A stretch of 12,316 nt of DNA from Methanosarcina baikalica (lineage in GTDB: Archaea; Halobacteriota; Methanosarcinia; Methanosarcinales; Methanosarcinaceae). Under the pieces are notes generated by a model. That model searched no databases and was not told where the DNA came from. It saw only the letters and a program-made list of their open reading frames with translations. Location: assembly GCF_031461075.1 (NCBI RefSeq), contig NZ_JAVKPK010000088.1, forward strand, positions 1 through 12,316, in the 5' to 3' direction. The position numbers and the translations under genes are program-made. Shown here piece after piece: positions 1 to 7,250 of the stretch (position 1 is the stretch's first letter; the number at the start of each line of letters is the position of its first letter).

Positions 1-270
1 GATAGTGTCGCTACCGATAAGAAGAGTGTCATCAATAACGTATGTAAATGGTCCTTTGAGATGAACAGTTGTATATGCAGATTTATCTGCCACAAACTTT
101 AAAGCCTCATTTATCTGTACATGATCATCTTTTCCATCACAGTTAAAATCTCCAGTACCATCTCCAGAGACATAAACCGTTGGTGCGGCAGTCATGCATA
201 AAGCTGTAGGAATGCTTGCAAGGATAAAGCAACCTATAAGGAAAATAACTCCTAATTCTCGTTTTAACAT
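1..270 (-). CDS. Secreted beta-helix (disaggregatase/NosD-like) surface protein, N-terminal fragment
   Basis: Only the first 90 codons lie in the window; the gene runs off the left edge. I translated this reading frame by hand and it is open throughout. Residues 1-25 form a classic signal peptide: basic start (MLKRE), a hydrophobic core (about 7-20) and small residues near ALC, so the product is probably exported. The mature part begins TVYVSGDGTGDFNCDGKDD followed by H-V-Q-I-N-E-A-L. This is the entry motif of right-handed parallel beta-helix/pectate-lyase-fold proteins that Methanosarcina encodes in many copies, some annotated as disaggregatase-related. The D-x-N-x-D-G-x-D-D stretch could also bind calcium. 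Start: the ATG at 270-268 has an SD six bases upstream; an in-frame ATG at 276-274 overlaps the SD region and is less likely. Whether the whole protein is an enzyme or only structural cannot be judged from this fragment. Confidence 0.8.
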   Translation of the reverse strand, partial: MLKRELGVIFLIGCFILASIPTALCMTAAPTVYVSGDGTGDFNCDGKDDHVQINEALKFVADKSAYTTVHLKGPFTYVIDDTLLIGSDTI

Positions 271-274
271 CGGC

Positions 275-281
275 ATCACCT
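275..281 (-). promoter_or_regulatory. Strong Shine-Dalgarno of the beta-helix gene
   Basis: On the minus strand the sequence reads AGGTGAT, a full match to the complement of the archaeal 16S 3' end. From AGGTG it is six bases to the ATG at 270-268. It decides that start over the ATG at 276-274, which it overlaps. Confidence 0.65.
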
Positions 282-340
282 GGGTCGATCATAAAAAAAT
301 TCGTTCGTATCTTTGATAGACAGATATTCGTTTAGTGACG

Positions 341-350
341 TTTTTATATC
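341..350 (-). promoter_or_regulatory. Candidate TATA box for the beta-helix gene
   Basis: Minus-strand GATATAAAAA lies about 70 bases upstream of the ATG at 270. An archaeal start site 22-27 bases downstream would give a leader of roughly 45-50 nt that includes the SD. The match is by eye; the A+T-rich background makes chance matches common. Confidence 0.35.
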
Positions 351-570
351 TCCGCAAAATACTACTGTCTGCCAAAAATTTATACAAATTTATTAGTTTT
401 TTCAGATATATCGGAAAAGGTTTTGCAAATAGTATCCACTCTCCGAACTTCAAGAATAGAGAAAATGTTCCGAATAAATTATTCACAGCTGGAGCTACTG
501 AACCCAACCAGATGTTATAAATACGGAATTCAGAATAAATCTCCCTGTTTTTCAGACCAAATCCTCCAAT

Positions 571-592
571 TTACACGAATCTCTTCGTGAAA
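571..592. other. Small hairpin in an otherwise gene-free spacer (about 300-700)
   Basis: CACGAA (574-579) and TTCGTG (584-589) form a perfect 6-bp stem with a TCTC loop, extendable by three A-T pairs past one bulged A. No T tract follows on the plus strand, so it is not an obvious terminator. The rest of 300-700 is A+T-rich and I see no supported gene in it; two short opposing open frames (about 289-520) lack SD sites and recognisable protein features. Confidence 0.3.
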
Positions 593-707
593 CCATAAAG
601 AATAAATGTACTTATAAGATATAATTAAATTTTTATAGTTAACATTGTGATTAAAATAATTGACATATAAAAGTACGCAACCTTTTTAAACATTTAGTAA
701 ATCGTGA

Positions 708-801
708 GACCTGTTATTATTTTGTCCGAATTGTAAGAAGCATTTTCCGGATCAGATCGTTGGTGTTACTGGATCAGCAAATTACAGTGATGAATATGAT
801 A
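708..801 (+). pseudogene. 5' remnant of a decayed gene (CxxC-containing)
   Basis: This frame (codons starting at 708) gives a short protein-like stretch: D-L-L-L-F then CPNCKKHFPDQIVGVTG, then S-A-N-Y-S-D-E-Y-D. The CPNC pair looks like half of a zinc knuckle. There is no proper start: a stop (705-707) precedes it. A GTG at 704 in another frame would read V-R-P-V-I-I and could be the original start followed by a one- or two-base indel in the T-rich run at about 714-722. The protein-like reading ends where the MITE-like inverted repeat begins. The fragment may belong with the decayed frame after 931, but I cannot prove this. Family not recognised. Confidence 0.35.
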
Positions 802-931
802 GAGCTCATCCCAAAACCAATTTTATTTTTAATCAGTAAGAGTTTTAGAACTATTTTTTATGATCAGAAACGCAATTAATTATTCCGAATACGAGATTCA
901 GAAACGGAATTTCGAGTTTTGGGATGAACTT
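802..931. mobile_element. MITE-like element, about 130 bp, with terminal inverted repeats
   Basis: The left end reads AGCTCATCCCAAAAC (803-817). The right end reads GTTTTGGGATGAACT (917-931), whose reverse complement matches the left end at 14 of 15 positions. The inside is non-coding and has structure of its own: GATCAGAAACGCAA (862-875) and GATTCAGAAACGGAA (895-909) form an imperfect direct repeat, and ATTCCG (882-887) pairs with CGGAAT (905-910). No transposase fits in 130 bp, so the element would be moved in trans by an insertion sequence with the same ends. The flanks (ATA before, ATA after if the ends are extended by one or two bases) would fit a very short target duplication, but this is weak. 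Confidence 0.5.
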
Positions 932-934
932 ATA

Positions 935-1800
935 AAAACATGTTTATCAGAGAAGATGGTAGATGTAATCCCCACAATTCCGGTAGAATATGTGAAACAT
1001 ATACATGAGACTTGACTGACATATAGGAGAGCTCCTTGTGCCCCTTCATTCTGGTTGTGTGAGCAAAAATGCGCAGAAGTTTCTAAGCAGGAACTTTTAG
1101 ATCAGGATATTTTTGACAGAACATTGTATATTGAGGAGATTGGATCAAGAAAGGATGAGAAAAATAAGTTTGAAAACTCTATGTGAAGAAAGATTACGGT
1201 AAAAGAATGGAAAAAAATAAGATATCAATCCATGCGTCTTCGGTTAAGTGAGGAATCATGATAAATTGCCTTATTTCCAGAACAGTTCTCCAAAATAGTC
1301 ATTGATATGAAGTTGGAACAGGGCATCGATTTTAGTTATTGGTTTCGAAATTTGGGACTGACTTTTGCTCCTAAATCAATAGCATACAGGCAAGAAAATT
1401 CCTTAACCGATGACCAATGGATATCAATCTATTTACACTATCGCCACAAAAGAGAAGGTAATAGATTTTGAGATAACTGACAGATTACTAACAAGTGCAA
1501 CTCTTATTCCTCTTTTTATCCGAATCACAAACAGATTTCCTGAAGACAAATAAAAGGTCGCTTCTAAAGGATAAAGCAATAATTGGAGCTGTAAAGAGCG
1601 TTTTTCTGAAGTGGCTAATTCCTTTTGTGTGTTTCACCAATTAAAAAAAGTTGGCAAGAAATATAGTGACGAATTTAATTCTATCACAAATATTCCAGAT
1701 AATGATGAGTTTGTACGGCATAAGCTCTAATATATTAAATTGCCGGAGAGCAGTAAAAGTGATGGATGGTAATCTATTCAAGCCGGACAATGCCGTAGGT
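935..1800 (+). pseudogene. Decayed gene of unknown family, multiple stops and frameshift
   Basis: Codons starting at 935 give long protein-like sequence broken by in-frame stops at 1013, 1184, 1259 and 1262. Readable segments include VDVIPTIPVEYVKHIH, RAPCAPSFWLCEQKC, FDRTLYIEEIGSRKDEK and FSYWFRNLGLTFAPKSIAY. Near 1436-1446 the reading shifts by one base and continues as TIATKEKVIDFEITDRLL, then FIRITNRFPEDK, a stop at about 1551, and F-N-S-I-T-N-I-P-D-N-D-E-F-V up to a stop at 1728. Further broken pieces may extend to about 1800. The persistent amino-acid texture across stops argues for a once-functional gene rather than random spacer. A 66-codon open frame at 1651-1851 runs in a different register and is probably not a gene. 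I do not recognise the family. Confidence 0.45.
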
Positions 1801-1837
1801 TATAAAACTACCCCCTCAGCTTACGTTTATAAAAATA

Positions 1838-1856
1838 CAGCTATAAAATAAAGCTG
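1838..1856 (-). terminator. Weak terminator candidate for the GT4 gene at 1892-3076
   Basis: CAGCT (1838-1842) and AGCTG (1852-1856) are inverted around an A/T core. On the minus strand this gives a short stem enclosing TTATTTTAT about 35-55 bases beyond the stop. T-rich tracts alone can end transcription in archaea. By-eye call only. Confidence 0.25.
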
Positions 1857-1891
1857 CCTATTACCCTTTATACAAGTTACAAAGGATTTAA

Positions 1892-3076
1892 TTAAATGAG
1901 ATCTCTGCACATATCCATAATCTTTCTTGCAACTCCATCCCAGCCATGATTCTCAACGACATATCTGCGGCCATTCTCCCCCATAACGGCCCGGGTGCTT
2001 TCATTGGATAATAATTTTACCACGGCAGCCGCGAGTTCTTCAGGATTCTCGGGAGTTACTGAAATTCCGCCCCCAGAAAACTCAATCAAATCTTTGACCC
2101 CTGGGATACTACTTGCCACAATCGGCTTACCGCAGGCAAGGTACTCATAAGTTTTCAAAGCCGAAAGTCCTATTTTCGAATTTCTTTCCTGGATAAAAGG
2201 AGCAACGCAAACATCAGCCGCGTTAATATATAGAGGAACCCGCTCGTAAGGGATTCTTCCGGTGAAAATAAACTTATCCGAAAGCCCTAACCCGGAAGTT
2301 ATTTCTAGCAATTTGTCCTTCATAACTCCATCCCCAACAACGAGGAAACGGGCATCAGAGCATTTTTCAAGGATTAAAGGAGAGGCATAAATCAGAAATT
2401 CAACACCCTGCCAAGCTGCAAGGTGCCCGACAAAGCAGATATACTTTTTAGAGTTTTCCAGCCCCAATTCAGCTTTTGCCAGCTCCCGGTCAAGAGGCTT
2501 GAATACATCAGTATTTGCACCATTATTGATAACATAAACTTTGTCTTTAGGAATGGAGTATAACCTCACAAGTTCGTCTCTGAGTTTATCCGTGACAGAA
2601 ACAATTCTGTCGCAGTACCTGTAATTGAATTTCTCGGAGCGGAGTGCTAGATAAGAAAAGACTCTGTAAGTAAAGGATTTTGAATCCGGATTTACCTTTA
2701 ACTCATCCAGAACCAGCCCATTAACTTCTACTATTGAAGGGATTTTGAAAATCTTACATAGAATTATGGGAAAGAACGGAAAAGAATTCTGGCGAAGATA
2801 AAGCACATCAGGCCTGTTTTTTATGCACGAATAAAGAAGGTAAAAGGAAAGCATAAATTCGTAAGAAGGCTGTACAAGATATTTATTGTCTATTACAGGC
2901 ACGTATTTTATCCAGGGAAGAGTACGATCTACGCTCTTCTGTCCGGGTGCAAACAGGACTATATCAGTATATTTTTTCAAATTTCTTAGAAGCTCAAGAA
3001 TGTGGATATTCGAACCTGATTTAGTATTGAAGGAGCCATAATAAACCAGGAAAATATTATTTACTTTTTTAAACAT
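1892..3076 (-). CDS. Glycosyltransferase, GT4 / GT-B fold
   Basis: A 394-aa protein with two Rossmann-like halves and no signal peptide, so cytoplasmic or membrane-associated. The N-terminal half (about 1-200) carries the acceptor-side segment S-G-S-N-I-H (20-25) and S-V-T-D (160-163). The C-terminal half (about 205-394) has the nucleotide-sugar region: VGHLAAWQGVEFL (216-228), VVGDG (246-250), FTGRIPYERVPLYI (271-284) and K-T-Y-E-Y-L-A-C-G-K-P (308-318). E311 matches the second glutamate of the GT4 EX7E motif; the first position is Gly303, as in the related class with a K-x-x-E-Y motif. It likely transfers a sugar from a nucleotide-activated donor to a lipid-linked or surface glycan; donor and acceptor are unknown. 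It is transcribed away from the GT4 gene at 3281. The ATG at 3076 has no clear SD, so a leaderless or weakly led transcript is possible. Confidence 0.88.
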   Translation of the reverse strand: MFKKVNNIFLVYYGSFNTKSGSNIHILELLRNLKKYTDIVLFAPGQKSVDRTLPWIKYVPVIDNKYLVQPSYEFMLSFYLLYSCIKNRPDVLYLRQNSFPFFPIILCKIFKIPSIVEVNGLVLDELKVNPDSKSFTYRVFSYLALRSEKFNYRYCDRIVSVTDKLRDELVRLYSIPKDKVYVINNGANTDVFKPLDRELAKAELGLENSKKYICFVGHLAAWQGVEFLIYASPLILEKCSDARFLVVGDGVMKDKLLEITSGLGLSDKFIFTGRIPYERVPLYINAADVCVAPFIQERNSKIGLSALKTYEYLACGKPIVASSIPGVKDLIEFSGGGISVTPENPEELAAAVVKLLSNESTRAVMGENGRRYVVENHGWDGVARKIMDMCRDLI

Positions 3077-3212
3077 AATGGTAGCCGGTTACCAGAATAG
3101 TAAAAGTAGTTAATTAGTTTATCCCATAGCTTTGGTTATTATTTTTACAAGTTCAAGGACGACGGTTCAGTATTAACTCAGGGACAAGAATTTAATTCAT
3201 TTTGGAGAGAAG

Positions 3213-3220
3213 TATTTATA
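3213..3220 (+). promoter_or_regulatory. Candidate TATA box for the GT4 gene at 3281
   Basis: TATTTATA preceded by the purine-rich stretch GGAGAGAAG, which suits a B-recognition element. A start 22-27 bases downstream would leave a leader of roughly 35-45 nt before the ATG at 3281. The 204-bp gap 3077-3280 must also hold the promoter of the divergent gene at 3076; for that strand I see only weak T/A-rich candidates at about 3090-3110. Confidence 0.4.
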
Positions 3221-3280
3221 GGATTAATTATCTCCTTTGTCTGCTTTTGAGGCATCCGAAGCGAAAAAGAGCAAAAGATT

Positions 3281-4486
3281 ATGAAAGTACTGGAAGTATG
3301 TCAGGAATTTCCTAACAGATATTATCCTCAACTTGGGACATTCATCAAACAGAGTATCGACTCAATTGCAAACCAGGGCGTAGATGTTACGATTATTTCT
3401 CCAAAACCTTTCGTCCTTCCTTTTTCCACATTTCCGTATCATAATTTTTTCAAACTACCGCGGATTGAGCATACCGAAAAATACGACCTTCACTATCCAC
3501 GTTACATATATGCCGTTCCCAAAAAATATTTTTATCCCGTAACAGGGTTTTCATACTCTCACTTTGTTTCCAAATACGCGATCAAAAATATAAAGCCACA
3601 ACCACACCTTATCCACGCACACTTTTCGTATCCTGACGGATATGGGATGATAGGGCTTGCAAAGAAATGGAAAGTCCCTCTTGTAATAAGTGCACTTGGT
3701 ACAATAGAAAGAAAAGTTGCTTATGAAGGCTCCTATACCTCAAGACAGATCATAGAGGCAATGAGTTTTGCAGATAAGGTTCTTTCTGTCAGTGACGATC
3801 TCAAGCTCCACATAGTAAATCTGGGAATAAATGAAGAGAAAGTCCATGTGGTTCCAAACGGCGTTGATACCACGAAGTTCAAACCTGCCGGAAAAGAACA
3901 TTCAAGGAGTCTGCTAAATCTGCCTCAGGACAAGAATATTGTTCTGTTTGTTGGAGCCCTTAGAAAAATAAAAGGTGTGGACTACCTGATTGAGGCTGCA
4001 AAATATTTTGTGGATGCGAATACCGATCTTTTTATGGTAGGCAGGGACGACGGCCTGAGAAAAAGCCTGGAGAAAAGGGCACAAGAGCTCGAAATTTTAG
4101 ACTACATTAAATTTACGGGTCCGGTAAACCACGAGGATATACCGCTTTGGATCTCGGCTTCGGACATCCTTGTGCTGCCGTCACTGTCTGAAGGGAGGCC
4201 AAATGTCGTACTTGAAGCCCTTTCCTGTGAAGTTCCGGTCGTAGCAACAGACGTAGGTGGGATTCCGGAACTCATGAGCGAGGGGGAAACAGGCTATCTG
4301 GTACCCGCAAAAAATCCCGCAGAATTATCCGAAAAAATTAATAAATTGCTTGAGGATAGGAGCCGGAGAGAAAAGATGGGAAAGTTTGGGCGTAAAAGTA
4401 TAATTCAAAGAGAACTGACCTGGGAATCCCATGCAAAAAAGACTGTGGACATATACTCAGAGCTTCTGCAGAAACTTGCGAGATGA
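3281..4486 (+). CDS. Glycosyltransferase, GT4 / GT-B fold
   Basis: A 401-aa soluble GT-B enzyme of typical GT4 length. The N-terminal domain shows EFPNRYYPQLGTFI (9-22), IHAHFSYPDG (111-120) and S-A-L-G-T (137-141), where many relatives have an H-G-x-D motif. VPNGVDTTKFKP (191-202) leads into the C-terminal domain, with VGALRKIKGVDYLIEA (224-239), FTGPVNHEDIPLWISASD (278-295) and the intact EX7E catalytic signature: E304 in S-E-G-R-P and E312 in V-L-E-A-L. GGIPE (326-330) and E-T-G-Y-L-V (336-341) complete the family pattern. It is expected to be a retaining transferase adding a sugar from a nucleotide donor to a growing glycan. It is only about 20-25% alike to the other GT4 by eye, so a different linkage is likely. 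The SD before the ATG is poor (GAGCAAAAGATT), though the family N-terminus starts exactly here (MKVLEV). Confidence 0.9.
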   Translation: MKVLEVCQEFPNRYYPQLGTFIKQSIDSIANQGVDVTIISPKPFVLPFSTFPYHNFFKLPRIEHTEKYDLHYPRYIYAVPKKYFYPVTGFSYSHFVSKYAIKNIKPQPHLIHAHFSYPDGYGMIGLAKKWKVPLVISALGTIERKVAYEGSYTSRQIIEAMSFADKVLSVSDDLKLHIVNLGINEEKVHVVPNGVDTTKFKPAGKEHSRSLLNLPQDKNIVLFVGALRKIKGVDYLIEAAKYFVDANTDLFMVGRDDGLRKSLEKRAQELEILDYIKFTGPVNHEDIPLWISASDILVLPSLSEGRPNVVLEALSCEVPVVATDVGGIPELMSEGETGYLVPAKNPAELSEKINKLLEDRSRREKMGKFGRKSIIQRELTWESHAKKTVDIYSELLQKLAR

Positions 4487-4507
4487 ATCCTCAAGTTCTC
4501 CTCTGAC

Positions 4508-4522
4508 TTCTTTTTTAATTTT
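4508..4522 (+). terminator. T-rich terminator after the GT4 gene
   Basis: TTCTTTTTTAATTTT begins 22 bases after the stop codon. Oligo-T stretches of this kind are sufficient terminators for archaeal RNA polymerase. There is no strong stem before it. Confidence 0.4.
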
Positions 4523-4603
4523 AAAATCTGTTGTAAATTATAGATTCCCAAACATGGGATTAAAGATAAGGAATCCGCGAAAACCTTTATTTCTGTATGA
4601 ATG

Positions 4604-4684
4604 CCTGTTGAGTCGTTTCGTCCATATAACCTACTTTCGACAGGTAACTTATTTTTCGTTTTTTACTGACAGCTTTTTTTGCTG
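4604..4684 (+). terminator. Backup terminator-like hairpins and T tracts in convergent spacer
   Basis: CCTGTTGA (4604-4611) can pair with TCGACAGG (4637-4644) with one G-U pair, and ATTTTTCGTTTTTT follows at about 4651-4664. Next comes CAGC-T7-GCTG (4670-4684), a small stem with an all-T loop. A further A/T stem, AAACATT (4706-4712) with AATGTTT (4721-4727), lies beyond. The 427-bp spacer 4487-4913 between convergent genes holds no supported gene; a 123-codon open frame through it overlaps the GT4 3' end in another register and lacks an SD. Confidence 0.35.
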
Positions 4685-4913
4685 GGAAACATTATCCCTT
4701 ATATTAAACATTAATACAAAAATGTTTCATTGTTTATATGTCGTGAAATTTGGGCCATATGTTAACCATTTCAAATACAATATAAATTTACAGAATGTCT
4801 GAAAATGTTATCATGAAAAACACCCGATTCTTAAACCACTGCCAAATTTAGGGTAAGTAAAAATATACACCCAAATATAAAAAGGCACCCTTAAAAATAG
4901 TTTTCAGGAATTA

Positions 4914-6884
4914 TTATAATCCCTGACGTGGAATAAAAATGTCTGTTGAAGGACTCGAATAGACTTTATCAAGAACTGCAAGGTTGCTTTCCAGCTCAAG
5001 CTTATTTTCTGGCAATCCTTGATAGAAATAGTTCGAAGTGTCTTTTAGAGTGCTTTCCTCACTGCCGAAGTATAAGCCACTCTTGAGAAACTCCTTAGTC
5101 CTGAGCATTATGTAGCCTTTGTATTGTGGGAGTTTATTTACATCACCAATTCTGTAATTGTCATAAGATGAGATGTTCAGTTGTGCAGAGCTCGCAGGAA
5201 TCACCGGGAGATAAAAAAACCTTGAGGAGTAATAATCGGTATAAATTGAAGAATTTGCAGGAACATAATTGAAAACATGCTCAAAGCCGCTCAACTCTTC
5301 GGAAGTAAAATATTCATGCTTTGCCTCGTGACCAAGGAAATCTGAATCTCCAATACTGAAGACCGAAGAAACGAGAACAAAGGTAGAGAACAGTAAAATC
5401 ACTAAAAAGACAGAGTTGAATTTTTTAGGGAAATATTTAGCCATATAATTCCAGAATACATACACTCCGTACCCCATAATGAAAGCCATAAAGGGGCTGA
5501 CAAAAAGCATAAACCGGTCAACTCTAAAAAGAACCTTGAACTGCCAGATAGTGTTGAGTGGGTTGGGGATATAAAATATCAGAGTAAGAAGGGCGAATAA
5601 TCCAAAAACGGAAGCGTAATTGTTTTTATAGTTCTTCAGGAGAAAACCTATTCCTATCAAGGCAAAGAATAAAAAAATGGATTTATCCAGAAGCCCTATT
5701 AAATTAATCAAGCTTTCCTGAAGTACTTCTGCACCGCCGGCAGTTAAAACTATAGAATCCCAGAACTGACTCTGCAAACGGGGAGCCAGACTCCTTTGAA
5801 CAAACATGTATGCAATAAAAAACCAGTAACCGATGAAAGTAACATTAAGCAATATAAAGAAAGGCTTGCTGATGTAGCTGCCGTCCCCTATTATGTATTC
5901 AGATACAAAAAGAAGAATCAGCAATAAGACCAGTTGCGGCAGGGAAACATTATGAACCAGGGTTAAAAAGACCGCAACGATTACTGAGAGGAATTTTAAA
6001 GAGATTTTATTCTTCTTGAAATTGACACTATAAATCAAGTACAGTAATACAATAAACATTATAAATGCCATTGTGCGTGTAATTACATTTGCACCGTAAT
6101 AGAGCACAACAGAACTCACGGAGAAAAGTACACAGGAAAGGAGTGAGATTTGCCTGTTGTTCGTGATGTGATTAAAAAGATAGTAAAGAAAAACTATAGT
6201 GATTGCATAAATCGGCGCAGTTACCAAAAAAAGCGAGGTCTGTGTACTTGTATTCAGGAGTTCAGAGGCTTCTGCAATAAATACGTGATAAAGGGGGAAG
6301 TATGCATAGTCACTTAAGGAAGTAGGAATCATCTGCCCGGAGGTTGCGGTAAGTTCCGAAAGAAAGATGTGGGGCAGGATATCTGTGGTTCCGAAGTAGA
6401 AATCGTAATTTAATGTAACACTATAAATTAGGTTAACCATAATTAGGAAAGATTCTACGAGGATAAGTGATGGGTTTACATTTTTAGAGAAAATCTGCAA
6501 GAATACCGACAGGTAAAGAACTAAAATAAAGACGAAATAATACGGTGGTCTGCTTCCCTGAGACAACATGAGCACAACCACGGAACCGATATAAAAAATC
6601 CCGAATAAATATGTGAGAGATTTTACATTTAAAGATGGGAAGGCCTCAAGATCATGTAAACTTACATCTTTTTTGTAAAGAAATAATATAAAAAGACAGG
6701 ACAATATTGCAGGAATTCCTGTAAATAGTCCCCGAAGTGCGTAACCGAGCTTACCAGTTGCAAACATCCATAAGAATGTGAATATTACGGCGAAAATTAT
6801 AGCTAACGGAAACAGAAATGAAATTAACCTCATTAAACGGTTATTATCTAACTTAAATCCTGCCTCTTTACTTAATCCGAACAT
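4914..6884 (-). CDS. Polytopic membrane glycosyltransferase-like protein (GT-C-like)
   Basis: A 656-aa protein with about 15 hydrophobic segments between residues 20 and 510 (for example 20-42, 47-70, 114-132, 217-239, 246-265, 268-287, 342-363, 457-478, 490-510), then a soluble tail of about 145 residues (511-656). The first large loop holds Y-F-G-T-T-D168-I-L-P-H172 and Y-F-P-L-Y-H (195-200). The acidic-plus-His loop is where GT-C enzymes such as PMT/ArnT types bind the polyprenyl-phosphate sugar and acceptor. The tail, with N-S-S (544) and N-I-S (570) sequons, would face outside. A sugar transferase using a lipid-linked donor on the outer membrane face is therefore the best guess; a polymerase or an unassigned membrane protein remains possible. 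Start: the ATG at 6884 has TGGAGAT five bases upstream. It lies downstream, same strand, of the two GT2 genes but 366 bp away, so it may have its own promoter. Confidence 0.75.
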   Translation of the reverse strand: MFGLSKEAGFKLDNNRLMRLISFLFPLAIIFAVIFTFLWMFATGKLGYALRGLFTGIPAILSCLFILFLYKKDVSLHDLEAFPSLNVKSLTYLFGIFYIGSVVVLMLSQGSRPPYYFVFILVLYLSVFLQIFSKNVNPSLILVESFLIMVNLIYSVTLNYDFYFGTTDILPHIFLSELTATSGQMIPTSLSDYAYFPLYHVFIAEASELLNTSTQTSLFLVTAPIYAITIVFLYYLFNHITNNRQISLLSCVLFSVSSVVLYYGANVITRTMAFIMFIVLLYLIYSVNFKKNKISLKFLSVIVAVFLTLVHNVSLPQLVLLLILLFVSEYIIGDGSYISKPFFILLNVTFIGYWFFIAYMFVQRSLAPRLQSQFWDSIVLTAGGAEVLQESLINLIGLLDKSIFLFFALIGIGFLLKNYKNNYASVFGLFALLTLIFYIPNPLNTIWQFKVLFRVDRFMLFVSPFMAFIMGYGVYVFWNYMAKYFPKKFNSVFLVILLFSTFVLVSSVFSIGDSDFLGHEAKHEYFTSEELSGFEHVFNYVPANSSIYTDYYSSRFFYLPVIPASSAQLNISSYDNYRIGDVNKLPQYKGYIMLRTKEFLKSGLYFGSEESTLKDTSNYFYQGLPENKLELESNLAVLDKVYSSPSTDIFIPRQGL

Positions 6885-7250
6885 ACTATCTCCATAACCT
6901 TAAATAATCATAATTTCACAATTGAATAAATATTATCCAAACTTTTGTATATGAGAACCAATGAGATCTACAATCAGGGTCGCATTGATTAAGAATATTT
7001 TGCCCTGAAAAGTCTGATTCTGTTCCTAATCCAGTGATTTTTGCATTTTTTATTGAAATTTTGAATTTACAGAGGAATTTGTTTTCAATAAAACTCAATA
7101 TTCGACATATTCCGACATCGATTGCCAGGTAGTGATCAAAGGTTTGTAACCAGTCACCACTAGATTTTGGAACTGAACCAAAAGTCTTCCATACCTATTC
7201 AAATGTTTCGGTCGCTCTTTCTAATATATGATCAAATAAATTAGTAAACA
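6885..7250 (-). other. Spacer with candidate promoter and possible gene remnant
   Basis: A minus-strand AATATTTATTC (6927-6937) could be the TATA box for the GT-C-like gene, giving a short leader. The remainder may be decayed coding DNA. One frame running from about 7190 down to 6919 reads protein-like (VWKTFGSVPKSSGDWLQTF, then H-Y-L-A-I-D-V-G-I), and only its last 60 codons (6916-7098) have an ATG. No SD and no recognised family. I do not annotate it as a gene. Confidence 0.3.

Noticed and set aside
289..520. Opposing open frames of 61 and 72 codons
   Set aside because: They mirror each other, lack SD sites and show no protein family features; the region contains the upstream control DNA of the beta-helix gene.
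1651..1851. 66-codon plus-strand frame
   Set aside because: The neighbouring frame over the same bases reads more like protein (FNSITNIPDNDEF) as part of the decayed gene, and no SD precedes the ATG.
802..1860. A complete insertion sequence with a transposase spanning the decayed gene
   Set aside because: The inverted ends enclose only 130 bp, no matching end occurs near 1860, and the decayed reading does not show recognisable transposase catalytic motifs.
4431..4802. 123-codon plus-strand frame overlapping the GT4 3' end
   Set aside because: It starts inside the GT4 gene in another register, has no SD and passes through terminator-like T tracts.
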